From: Aricia agestis
Lineage: Eukaryota > Arthropoda > Insecta > Lepidoptera > Lycaenidae
Length of the DNA: 64,000 nucleotides
Direction of reading: 5' to 3'
NCBI RefSeq assembly: GCF_905147365.1
Contig: NC_056406.1
Location: 2,182,501 to 2,246,500 of the forward strand
The translations under genes were made by a program, and so were the position numbers. Numbering within the stretch: position 1 is the first letter of the stretch; each line of letters starts with the position of its first letter. This document shows positions 46,001-58,000 of the stretch, one piece after another. The notes under the pieces are model-generated. The model was not told the origin of the DNA, ran no database searches, and was given only the letters and a program-made list of their open reading frames with translations.

Positions 46001-49000
46001 AATTATAACAAGATGAAAAGAGAGAGGCAGTCTAATGAAAATTGTAACAACTTTTATTTGACAGGTCGTCAAAAGTCGTCAATCGTTTTTATGCCCTTTC
46101 GGTATTTGCAATTTATTATTTAAATCGTATGTTATTTTCAACAAATACTATTATATATAACAATAATAACTTGTGCTGTGATTGCAGTGTAAATCATAGG
46201 AATAATCCTGAAAAATATACATTTCACCCGTAATTAATCTTCATGTCCTAATTGCTACGATGTGTTTATTTTTGCCAATGATGAAATACTCAAACCAGAT
46301 ATTATGTTACTACCACGCGCGTTGTGAAGCTTCAAATACGGCCCAATTGGGCTGTCTGTTGTTTAGTCTGCATCGAGCGCAGTCACGAAAGTGCCGCGTC
46401 TTGTCTTAGTTCTTACCTAAATCAATTGAAAATGACGTCGTTCGTGTTTCGAAAATGTACCAATTATGACTCGAAAGTAAACAAAACACATGGAATCTCT
46501 TACCACATGTCTTGATTGCAATAAATACCTCGATTATTTACATTTTCAATTATTTTTCGAACAATCTGGAAAAATCGAATTTTCGTCATAGCTCAGGCGA
46601 AGAAAGAGACAGCGGTACGATTCGACGTTTAAAAATAGAAATGTCTCTTTTATGTAAATAGTTTTTCTTATCTTTTATTTCACTTATCTGTCAAATTTGT
46701 CAATGTCTGCAATTTTGAATTTGAAAATTGTTCGGAAGAGATTTAAGCCGGAAAATAGTATGGACGTAACATATCTGTATAAGTAGAATATCATTGATTT
46801 TTGCTCTATTCTGTCTTTAGCTCTCTATTTCAAATAAAATATTGTGAATCCTCCCTTTTACTTTCATATTTTGCCTAACTAAAGTTACTATTGTTCTTAT
46901 ATTACACTAATTTTGAAGAAAAATTTTCATTAAATTTTTTTACATATACGCTAGTGCTTGAATCAAATTTATCGATATGCTTATCGATATTTTACAATAA
47001 CATAAAACTAAAATAAAAATCATTTACCTTTATATTTATCACCTTAAAAAGGACATATTATCTTATTTTAACGATTATTTTTAAGTAATAATTATCTTTT
47101 GACATACCTTTTTTGTAAAAAAGAAACTATCGAGCATTTTTTGAGTAATCGCGTTTTCGTCTTGAGCATTTAATTTTTATGAACTGAAGTTACTTGTGTC
47201 AAAAAATCAGTTTTCTAGACCTTACAGATTTTGAGATCTAGGTTAAAGTATGTAGTCAAGTTAGGGTCATATGGGCTCTTAATAAAGCTCACCTGAGGTA
47301 TCCGAACGCGCGCTCATCATCAGCAAAATGCGTCCTGAATTCCGTGAAGTCGCTGCCTCTTCCAGAACACACTATCCGTGCTCCTTCGAATTTGAACACC
47401 GCCCTGAAAAGATACAAGAAATTGTTAAATCAGCAGGACGATTAGCTGATAATATCTTCACAGATATTTTGCAGACCCGTTCAACCAAGCTTATCTCTTC
47501 TTTGAGATGTTAGAAGAACTATTACTTTTCCAGAATATCGGACTCAAAAACGTTACCGTGTGAAAAACGTCTGTTGCAGGGCCGAATTTATATTTTTTAT
47601 TGCCGCCCATAGGCCATTGACTATACTGCCTAGTGCCTATACATAAATCCAGGGTCTATTGGGTGTAATAGCAGCAAATTTTTCGCATTTTTGTCGTTAT
47701 TTGCATTCTAAGAAGTAAGATTTAAACTCTGAAGGCACTTTAGGCATAAATACCCCTGAAGTGTGGTACTCTAAAAGCAATGATTACCACTCCGTGGGTG
47801 AGCTGTCGGCCCTGACGTCCTCATACGCGGCGCGCACCGTGTCTCGGTCCAGCCCCGTCGTCATCGTCACCTGCAACAAACAAATATCTTTAACAGAGAC
47901 CAATAGTATAATAATACAAATAATGAATCATCAGCGCGTAGATGGTCCGTCGAATTACGCTTGCATGATCAAAGGGATGTAATTTTCTATCGGGAATCTC
48001 TAAAACGTCGTCTTTTAGGTTTAATAGTCTACACTCTACAGTTTGGAGTAGTCGCTTGCAATTATGGAAGACTATGGTACTGGTTTTTACAATAATTGTA
48101 ATAGCCGCAAAAACGATTATGGCTACAAAGTAAAAAGCTCGTATTTCCAGTTTCCCAGACTGATGTAGAAGTTTTTGTGAGAAAATGCTCTGATGTTATT
48201 TGGTCTTCATTTAAGCTTTTGCTACCGAGAGCATATTTAATTACTTGGATATTATCTACTAAAAACTACTTAGTTATTACTTTAAATAGTATGCGACTCC
48301 TTATTTGATTGTCGGTTGGTTTACCTGCTGTAGTCACCGAAAGTCTTATTTGTATAACCAAGTAAAATCAAGTCGACACGTATGTTTATCTGGGAGAAGT
48401 AGGTACAACAGCTAAACTTCGGACCACAATTTACCTTAGAAGAAATAGATAATCTGGATATAACTGAGTGGCAGGAATTAATTTCACTGAAATCATCGGG
48501 ATCTTCTCTGTCAATGCTTATTTCATTGTTTATTTTTTGTGATTTAGCGCAAGTCTCAATTTTATCTGTGATTTTGTACAAAATGTTTTTCATTTCGTCG
48601 ACGCTTTTGGAGAGCAGTTCAAACTTGTGTATCATATTGTTCTGATTGGTCGTTATTGTTTCGATGCGCTGCATGAGATAATCATCCATTTTGTAAATAT
48701 TTTAATTTTTTTTCGCTTTATTAGGGTATGGTTTTGAAAGATAAATAAAACGACAAAATTACAAATTGTTACGTAGTATATGACATTCTCTTTGTTACAA
48801 ATGCGACAGGTGGCAAAGTCATAATGTTGTTTTTGTTTAGGTAATTTTTTATGAATTATTTGGCAAAGCCAGTGACGGATTAGCCCTTAATCAAATTAAG
48901 CAATTGCCTAGGGCATCACGTCTGAGGGGGCACCAGAAGAATAAAGGTTCAAAGACCGATTCTAGTTGAGATACGGATAGGGGGGCCCACAGGCATGGAT

Positions 49001-52000
49001 TGCTTAAGGCATCAAGTAGTCTTAATCCGTCACTATGCAAAGCAATAAAACGCTCTGACTAAATAAAAAAGTTCGAAAACAAAGATTGCGCATGCAGCAA
49101 AAATAATTAACATAATATTGTGTAATGTAATTATTTCTAATTACGCAGGTGTTATTAAGAGCACTAATTATTAATTTCACTTAACTTTCTATTTACACAT
49201 GTTACAAAATTACTACGTCTTAACTAGAGGCAATATAAAGACTGTATGGTTTGTAAATTGTACGCAAAGAGAAAAAAGAGAAACCAGTAGCTGGCAAACG
49301 AGAGGTATCTCGTTTGCCAACTACTGGCACGAGCCAGCATCACTGTTACGATTTAGTTAGAATAATATTGACTGGTCCCTTAACTCTACAAGTCCCCTAC
49401 TTCTAGGAGGGCTCAAGCGGTGCGATATAGAAATTTGTTTGGGGCCCTCAGAAAAGGTAACTTTCGTACGTCGCGGCGGTCGCCGCAGTAGCCCGGGTAG
49501 TCTAAGCGATAAGTTGAGAATGGCGAAATATAGAGATAAGGGTCATAAAAATACGTGCGATAGCTCATTAGATTCGGGAAGACGTCTAGAAAAATGTATC
49601 GGAAGCATGTATTAGCACACAAAAAATTGCAAAAGTTATAAGCAAATTAGGTTGCAAAAAAAAGGTATTATGTTTTTTGTTAAAAACTCCGAAACTATTA
49701 ATATTTAAGAAATTTTAATAAAAGATTCTTAAAGAAGAGGAAATTTCCATAAAAAAATCTCAACTCCCGGAATTCTATCTCTATTATTTATAATTTTAAT
49801 TTAACGCTGAAAGTAAGCCTCCGCGCGGCATTTTTAGGTAGCGCGAGTGGCTTCAAAACCGAGCACGTCACACTGATTATTTTTTTAAAGGTATTAAATA
49901 TTAATTTAAAATTTTCAAAAACTTATGGTGTATTCCGAACACTTCAAAGAATTTGCTTCCGTTGGGAATTTAACTTAAAGTTAATTTTTCAACAAATTAG
50001 ACAAATGTTAACTAACGAAATTTTTTCGAACTTCCGTCCTCATTGTACTTTAAAGAAAACGTTTTAATAATTTTCGTAAAATTTTTCACTTCGTGGAGCC
50101 CTTGATATAAACATACTTAACATGATCACGCCATAAAAGTTTAAAAAAATTTAATACTTTGTGTATAATCATTTTTTAACTTGAACAAAAAACTAGAAAT
50201 CCACGTAATATTGTCAAAAAAAGTTGTTTCATTTGTTATCACGTAAAAATATAAAAAAAAAATTCCGCCATTTGCTAATAAAAAATTTATTAACCAATGG
50301 ACTATTTCGATGCTTTTAAAAATATTTTTTCTTACCTTTATTCTCTTTAAAATATTATAATTTTTAGAAACAAATTTTTTCTTAATAATAATATTTTATT
50401 GTTTATAATCGTTTTTTAAATATTTTTATTGTTTATATTATTATTTTAGAAAAAAATTCCTCTTAAAAAATCATGATTGATAGTCTTCCATATGGTTTTT
50501 TGTAACCTAATTTGCTTATAACTTTTGCAATTTTTTGTGTGCTAATACACGCTTCCGATACATTTTTCTAGACGTCTTCCCGAATCTAATGAGCTATCGC
50601 ACGTATTTTTATGAAACTTATCTCTATATTTCGCCATTCTCAACTTATCGCTTAGACTAGGGGGCCCCATGTAATTGATACGGCAGATTACAGATACGAC
50701 CATGGGCGTACCGAGGTGGGGGCAGGGGGGGGGCATGCTCCCCCTGGATCATGTTGACGTCCCTACTAAGTATATTATCTAGTACTTTCATCTATAAAAA
50801 TAAAAAATTAAGAACGAATTTTTGCCATTTGTTTGCAATACAATATTTTTACAACTAAAAATTATTAATTTTTTATTCTTTATAAAAAATTAATAATTAT
50901 GAAAAATCTGATTTGCCCCCCCCTGGCCCAGAACCTGGGTGATTTGCCCCCCCCTGGCACCAGAACCTGGGTAATTTGCCCCCCCCTGGCCCAGAACCTG
51001 GGTACGCCCATGGATACGACGGTAGTTATGCTATTGGCTCTGCTCTCTTCCTAGGTGCAGAGTAACACCTTAAGTGCCACTTGCGCAGATCTGGTTTAAA
51101 GTTAACCCTGTCGTCAGTCGTCACTTAAGTATAAAGAGGTTCACAGAAGGTATTTAACTCAGGGTTACCTTTTACTAAGACCTAAGATATTCTAAAGGTT
51201 AACGCGTTGTGTAATAATTAAATTGTCTAAAATACTTTGAGCGGTATTTTTTTATTTCGCATGATTCTTACTGGAACATTGGCAAGTGACTGGCATCTAA
51301 CAATGTTATGAGATGCGAAATTACTACGGCATGCATTGCTAAAAACATTCACGGCTCGTTGGCATCAGCACGCAGCGAGAAAAATTCCTACTTGGCCATT
51401 AAAATCACTTTCTTTTCAAGGAAAACGAACAGTAGATCAGTAGAACGATCTTGATATCACTTTTAACATAACTCCTACCGGACATCAATAGAATTAGATT
51501 AAGTTAGTGATAATATTTATTTGTGTATTGCATACCCTTTAAAAACTGTTTGATTTTTTTTGGCATTTCCAATATAATTAGAGTGCCGAGTGTCTAAGTA
51601 GCATGTAGGTATATATTGTGTATGGATGAACTTAGCTGTTTAATTGACACCTTGAACCACCTAAACATTATGGTTGCAGACAGACCCAGTAAGACAAAAA
51701 GACATAATTAAGTACTTAAATCATAACATCTGCCGCATAATACGGAAACAACAAGTCTTTGTTAGAATGTGTGGCAGTAGTGAAGTGTACCAAGTGTCCT
51801 AGTCAGTTATTAAGGCCAGGCTATCATACAAATTCAACATCCGGCATTTTGTTTATTACCCATTTGGTTTATGAGCGGAAGTGTATAGTTTAGAGATTGC
51901 TTTCTTTAGCCAACACCAGTACTCGTGCCATTTAACTTAGCCATTTGGTGAGGGTCTTTTAATGAAAGAAAAAATAGGAATTTAAATAAATCTGTTGTAA

Positions 52001-55000
52001 TTTGTGAAGAACATTCTTCTATACCTTTAACTATACTCGCAGCGTATACAGGGTGTAACAAAAATAAGTGATAATACTTTAGGGTGTGTACGTGTTCCTT
52101 GTAGAGAGTTCACTGTGAAAGTAGCAGCTCTGAAAGACAATTTTTTTTTTCACTTTTGTATGGGCCCGAGCGCCACAAGTTTCCCCATACAAAAGTGAAA
52201 AAAAATTTTGGTCTTTCAGCACTGCTACTTTCACAGTGAACTCTCTACAAGGAACACGTACACACCCTAAAGTACCACCTGTAGATAATGGCTTTAGGTT
52301 CTAAGCCTGATCAAATTTGAAAATATTCTAACGTCGAATCACCTTTTTCTTCTTGCTTCTTTAGAATTTGTTCATGGGAAAAAATAGGAATATCAGCTTA
52401 AATACAGTAACCAATACACTTAACATCGGGTTATTGACCTCAATGTCTGCTCCTTGTTTTGATCAGCTCAAGCTTGTCAGAGTCAACAAAGGCTGCTGTG
52501 TTACTCATAACACGTTTGCGAATTTCTTGTAATTATAAGTAGATGTATTTATTATAGCATTTTTTTTCACTTAAAGACTCGACGAAATTTTTTACTCCAT
52601 AGATTTTGGACTAAATGAAAGCGGCTAAAGTTGGCATTGTTCTACAATTTATCTAAAAACAATACAAAACCCAAGTGGTTATTCGTGTACAGTAAAAATA
52701 TGTTTGCTTTTCATGAAAAAGGGACTAAAAAGTAAAGCTACAGGCAGCCTTTGTCATGAAGGGGATCCGGAAGTATCCTACACAATGCGTCTTTATACGG
52801 GTTCACTGACCTCTGTTAAACCATTTAACTAATCGTTAAAGTGATTTGTTGGTTCCGCAATCGATTAATTGAATTCGATTTGTTAGAAAACAAGATGGTG
52901 TAGGATGTATCTAAAGATTTAGAGCAATTATTATTGAGCTATAGCCTATAGCTAATACATTTCAATGATAAAAATGCAAAAAAGAGCAATTCGATTTAGA
53001 ACCATTACTTAAGTTAAGTATTTATAATTATCATGGCTATGAGTTATGACTTATGACTGTAGTCCTTTCTTAACGAAAATAAATAATTTAAAAAAAATGG
53101 AACAATAATTATTGTCAGGATTGTTGCTAAAGCTCTTATTCCCAAAGACTTATATTTAATAGAATTCTTTGCTTATTCCTGTAACTTTTTTTTTAAACTA
53201 AATAAGGGGGCAAACGAGCAAACGGGGCACCTGATGGTAAGCAACTACCGTCGCCCATGGACACTCGCAACATCAGAAGAGCTGCAGGTGCGTTGCCGGC
53301 CTTTTAAGAGGGAATACGCTCTTTTCTTGAAGGTTTGCAGGTCGTATCGGTCCGGAAATACTGCTGGTGACAGTTCATTCCAGAGTTTTACAGTGCGCGG
53401 CAGAAAGTTACGCGAAAAACGCACTGTGGAAGACTGCCACTCATCAAGGTGATGAGGATGGTATGTTTTTCGCGTGGGACGATAGCGAAAAGTTGCAGGT
53501 GGTATGATTCCGAACAATTCCTCAGAGCACTCCCCGTGATACAACCGATAGAGGATGCAGTGTGAAGCTACATCTCGGCGTAATTCCAGGGGGTCCAAGC
53601 TGTTTGAAACACTATGGCAGTCAACAAGTATCTGTAAACACCGAATTATATCTAAACAAACTAAAAATATTCTAAGTCAAGTTAAATTCATATTACTCAT
53701 TTAAATGTTGTTAGGGTATTTTCAAAGTACGCGCGAACACAAAATAAGTGAAGTTCCAAATATGGTGGAACACCGAAATAGTCTGGCGACGTGCCCGGTG
53801 CACTCCAGTCGAGGTCACGGCTATACATAGGCCCCTCGCTGTTGCTATATTATGGCAGCATGTTCTTACTATTAATTCAAAATGAGCAACATCAACTACA
53901 TATCTTCAAAATATAGCTCACCAACCAGTGATTACTTACGTTAGTTAAACTAACCAACGAATTTTTAAAATTCAGCAAAAAATATCTTATCCTGTAAACG
54001 TAAACGATACAAATGAAATGTACTAAATTGATTAATGTTCTATATAGTTTTTATTTTATTTCATTTCATAGATAGATCTGTAAAAATATTAGCGTGGCCA
54101 ATATTATTAAAATCATTACTATCTTATTTCTTTCATAATACTTACATATTATTTAGTTTTGTAATTTAGTGTAGGTACCTATATTCAATAGGTCAGAAAC
54201 ATCTAAAGTACTTATAAAGTCTACAAAAATTGCCATCTTGTTTTCATTGACCTGAAAAAAGCCTTTGACCATACAATGCATATATGGTAAGTTTACCTAC
54301 TTGCTTACTTGTACGATAATTTACCGTATTTTACATATTTGCAATGATGTACTTATTAATTGTAATTCAAGGTTCAATAACTAAAATATTTAAGCTTTAT
54401 AAAAGTCCGGTCAGGTGTACTCCAAGGAGTTGTATTTGGTCCATTTTTTCACCGTTCTAGTAATCATTATTTAGACAATTAGGCTCTTGGCAAACAATGG
54501 TTTGCACAATTTTTAGAGAAAAGTAAGATTATCAAAGGATTGTACCCCATACTTAAGTGAAGAGTGAAGATCTCGAAGAGACGACTCTTACCGCCCCTGA
54601 TGAAACAGATGGGGTTTCACTTTGAGACATACCACTCGACACTCGACAGTCAAATAAAATTTACAATTCTGTGAAGATAGTCTAGGATGCCCAATATTAT
54701 TTTTTGTAATGTCCATCGAAGTAATGGTCATGTTATGTCAATAATCAATTAATGTTAGTCGCGATCTGTCGGCTGGATTTAACATAAACTAACCAATTTA
54801 CGTAGGTGTACCATCGGCCTGTGAATCAATTTCTCTAGCAGAACATTCTATTTTATTTTATTTACTTTTATTTAATAATTTATGTACACAACTAGTTTAC
54901 AGAGAAAAACTTAAAGTAAGGGATACATTTTAGTACAAAGGTACTACTTATTTCATTCCATTCTATTTTAACAAACAAATACATGTAAGTACCTACTGCA

Positions 55001-58000
55001 TACATGTTAAGTTATGAATTTCTATTGTAAACTCAAGAGAAAAGAGCGTCATTCAATCAAATCTTGACTTGGATTCAAGGGGCGTTAAATAGCGATCAAG
55101 TTCATACCACACGTGCGGATTGTGAACAAAAACAAAAATAACATCTAATAATACCCCGGCACGGAGTCGGCAGGATCTGACTCACGTCACGCAGGGATCA
55201 CGATATTATTGGAGCTTCGATGATATTTCTGGCTTTCTACAACCATAAGGTTCTTGTAAGACCTGAAAAACATCCGCTATTTCTTTTACAGAATTTAATA
55301 AGTATATTTATTTTATTAAAAGCAATAAAAACTTAATAAGTAAGTACTAATTAAGTATACAAAGTTAAAGTAAAAATTTTAAACCATGACATGTACCAAA
55401 TTGTCCTTGTTTTGGACATGCGAAAATAACTTTTCATGTGGAGATAAAATACTTAATTACTTTTACATCGATGATTCAGTAGTGTTATCCTGTTTTTCAC
55501 GCATTTCGTATTCGAGGCGTCAGGCGACAGAAATAGACGCATTCCCTGGTATTTAGTAATGTTACTAACATGAATATTACGGTGGTTAGTTTACCGGAAA
55601 GCGTCGTTTAGTGTAGTAAGTTCTATGTATGACGCTCTTAATTCAAATACTAGACAAACTTCATATTTTGCTAGGTTTTTAAAACAGTGGTTCGAGACCA
55701 ACTAACATGACAAGACCTGAATATTATCTCTTAGATAGATTCTTAAATTCCATTTCTAAAGATACACAAGATTTGTTGAAATAAATACATAATAATATGT
55801 ATTAAATATAAACTGTTGGGTGGGTCATATTCCATAGAAAGGATTTCAATTTTCAATGTCGTCCTTTAAATAGAATGTAAGTTAATAGCAATAATTTTCT
55901 TAGACGCCTTATAAACGCTATCAGAATGCCCAAACATAATCCGATTAAGTCCATAGATCAATCAGTAACTGTTGCCTATACCAACCGCAGACGAAGAAAC
56001 AGGAAAATTAAATTAGGTACACATTTCACGTGTTTGTAAAACTCACTTGAATAACTGAACGGAATATCGGAACATAACGGGCGCGAGTCTGGGCCGCGCC
56101 ATTGTCTAAGATTTAGAATTACTGTTAGCCAACGTCGTGAGAAGTGGATACATAATATTGATTAAATCACATAATTAATAATTATGTATGCTTAAGCTTG
56201 TGACGTACCAGCTTTTGCAACTTTCTCAAGAGGTTCTTTCGATTAATTAGAATATCTACTAGGATTGTGCTGCTTTTCTCAATAATTGTGTTTTTTAAGA
56301 GCTACGTAAACGTTGCTTAGTGCCTGTGATAAATAGAAGTTCCACAGATGCTTACGGGACCCATTAATATTGGAGTTTTTCCGAAATCGACCGCACTAGC
56401 TTTAAAGCCTCAGCACTTTTCATTTTGCAGTTGAAGTTATTGCCAGAGCTCCTGTAGCTCGCCTTCGAAATAGCACTGTAACATCATTCACTATAATAGT
56501 GAATGATGTTATGTAGTCTGCCAAAAACCACTAGGCTTCATATACCTACATAGAAAGATCATTATTAGACGAGTCAGTAGAAACTTTTGATGTAGATATA
56601 ATATTTCTGAGAAGGACTCGAGGAAAACTTCGTTAAGGAAATTGTTCTCCATAAGCTTAAATCCTATTTATTAAGTGATACCTAAGTCCCCGTGCCAATA
56701 AATGTCATTGAACCTCATTGAACCATATAATTGATCTTCAAACAATACCTACAATACAGCATAGCATACACCTAGGGTTGCGGTCGCCAAACCTACGATG
56801 GTAAAAGTAACTATTAGCTTACATTTGTATAAAAATGCCAGACACCTTGAGGACGTATCATTTCAATTTTACAATTTACTTTGGCATCACGTTTTAAAAT
56901 TTTCCGTTTTATAAGACTGACGCAAAATCGTCTAATATTAGTGCAATGTTCATATAAGATAGATGATCTTAGTTCTACAAAGCTTATTAATTTTGGCTGG
57001 ACACGCATTCAAAAGGCCTGACTATGTCTGGCTTTATCTGGACTCCTGGCAACCCTATAACACCTATCTGCCTTACAGGTAAGTGGTAACTGTGATAAAG
57101 TACATATCGATGAGTAAGACAGCGTTAAGTGCTGATAACGTATCGGTAACTTACATCTATCCTCATTGTTAACCTTTCTGTGGAATTACGGGATTACGGT
57201 CCCTTGTGTTTGTACTGTGGGTGGTTAAAAGTTAAAACTTAAAAGTTAAAACATTAATTATTATTATTGTTGGTGTAGGCCTAAAAATAGAGTTTGATAT
57301 TAAAGTATCCATTGTGAAATCTTTTGAGTTGGAAAATGGATCGAAAATCCGAATGTACCATCATGTACCATCGAGGAAATTGATTCATAGGCAGATGGCG
57401 GACCTACGTAATTTAGGCGCATTATGTGAAATCAATATTATTCGCGATCTCTTGACTGCAGACTGGGTTTGACATAACGCAACCAAATTATGAAGGTCCG
57501 CAATTTAAACAGACAGAAAGACAGCCACACTTTCGTATGGAGTGAGATATGGAGTCAGGTACGTGATGGTACAATTCCTGTAATTTCTCTGTGCAGTTGA
57601 TCACATTCGGCCTTTAAAACATGTTTCCCAATGTCAGCTGTTTGCCAAAAGTAACCGGTTCAAAGGCATCGGCTTGTTTCCACTTCCCAGCATTGGACCA
57701 CATGCAATCATTTATAGTGGGAGAAGAAAATAATGAATAATTATAATGATCGGAATAGGCATGATGACTATTTTTTTTTCGCTGAAAGAATGACTTTGAT
57801 AGCTTAAAAATTCACCAAGATATGACAATTCAAATATTTCATAAAATGGACCTGCCCGAAACGCGCCATACAAAGTGCTACGAAAGTATGACGTCACTCT
57901 TTCGTAGTTTGTACGCATCGGGAGAGAGCTTTGTTCGATAGGTATATTAAATATTGCGTTTATGAAAGTGGTTTCATAACAAAAGTTGTTTTTATTTGCA

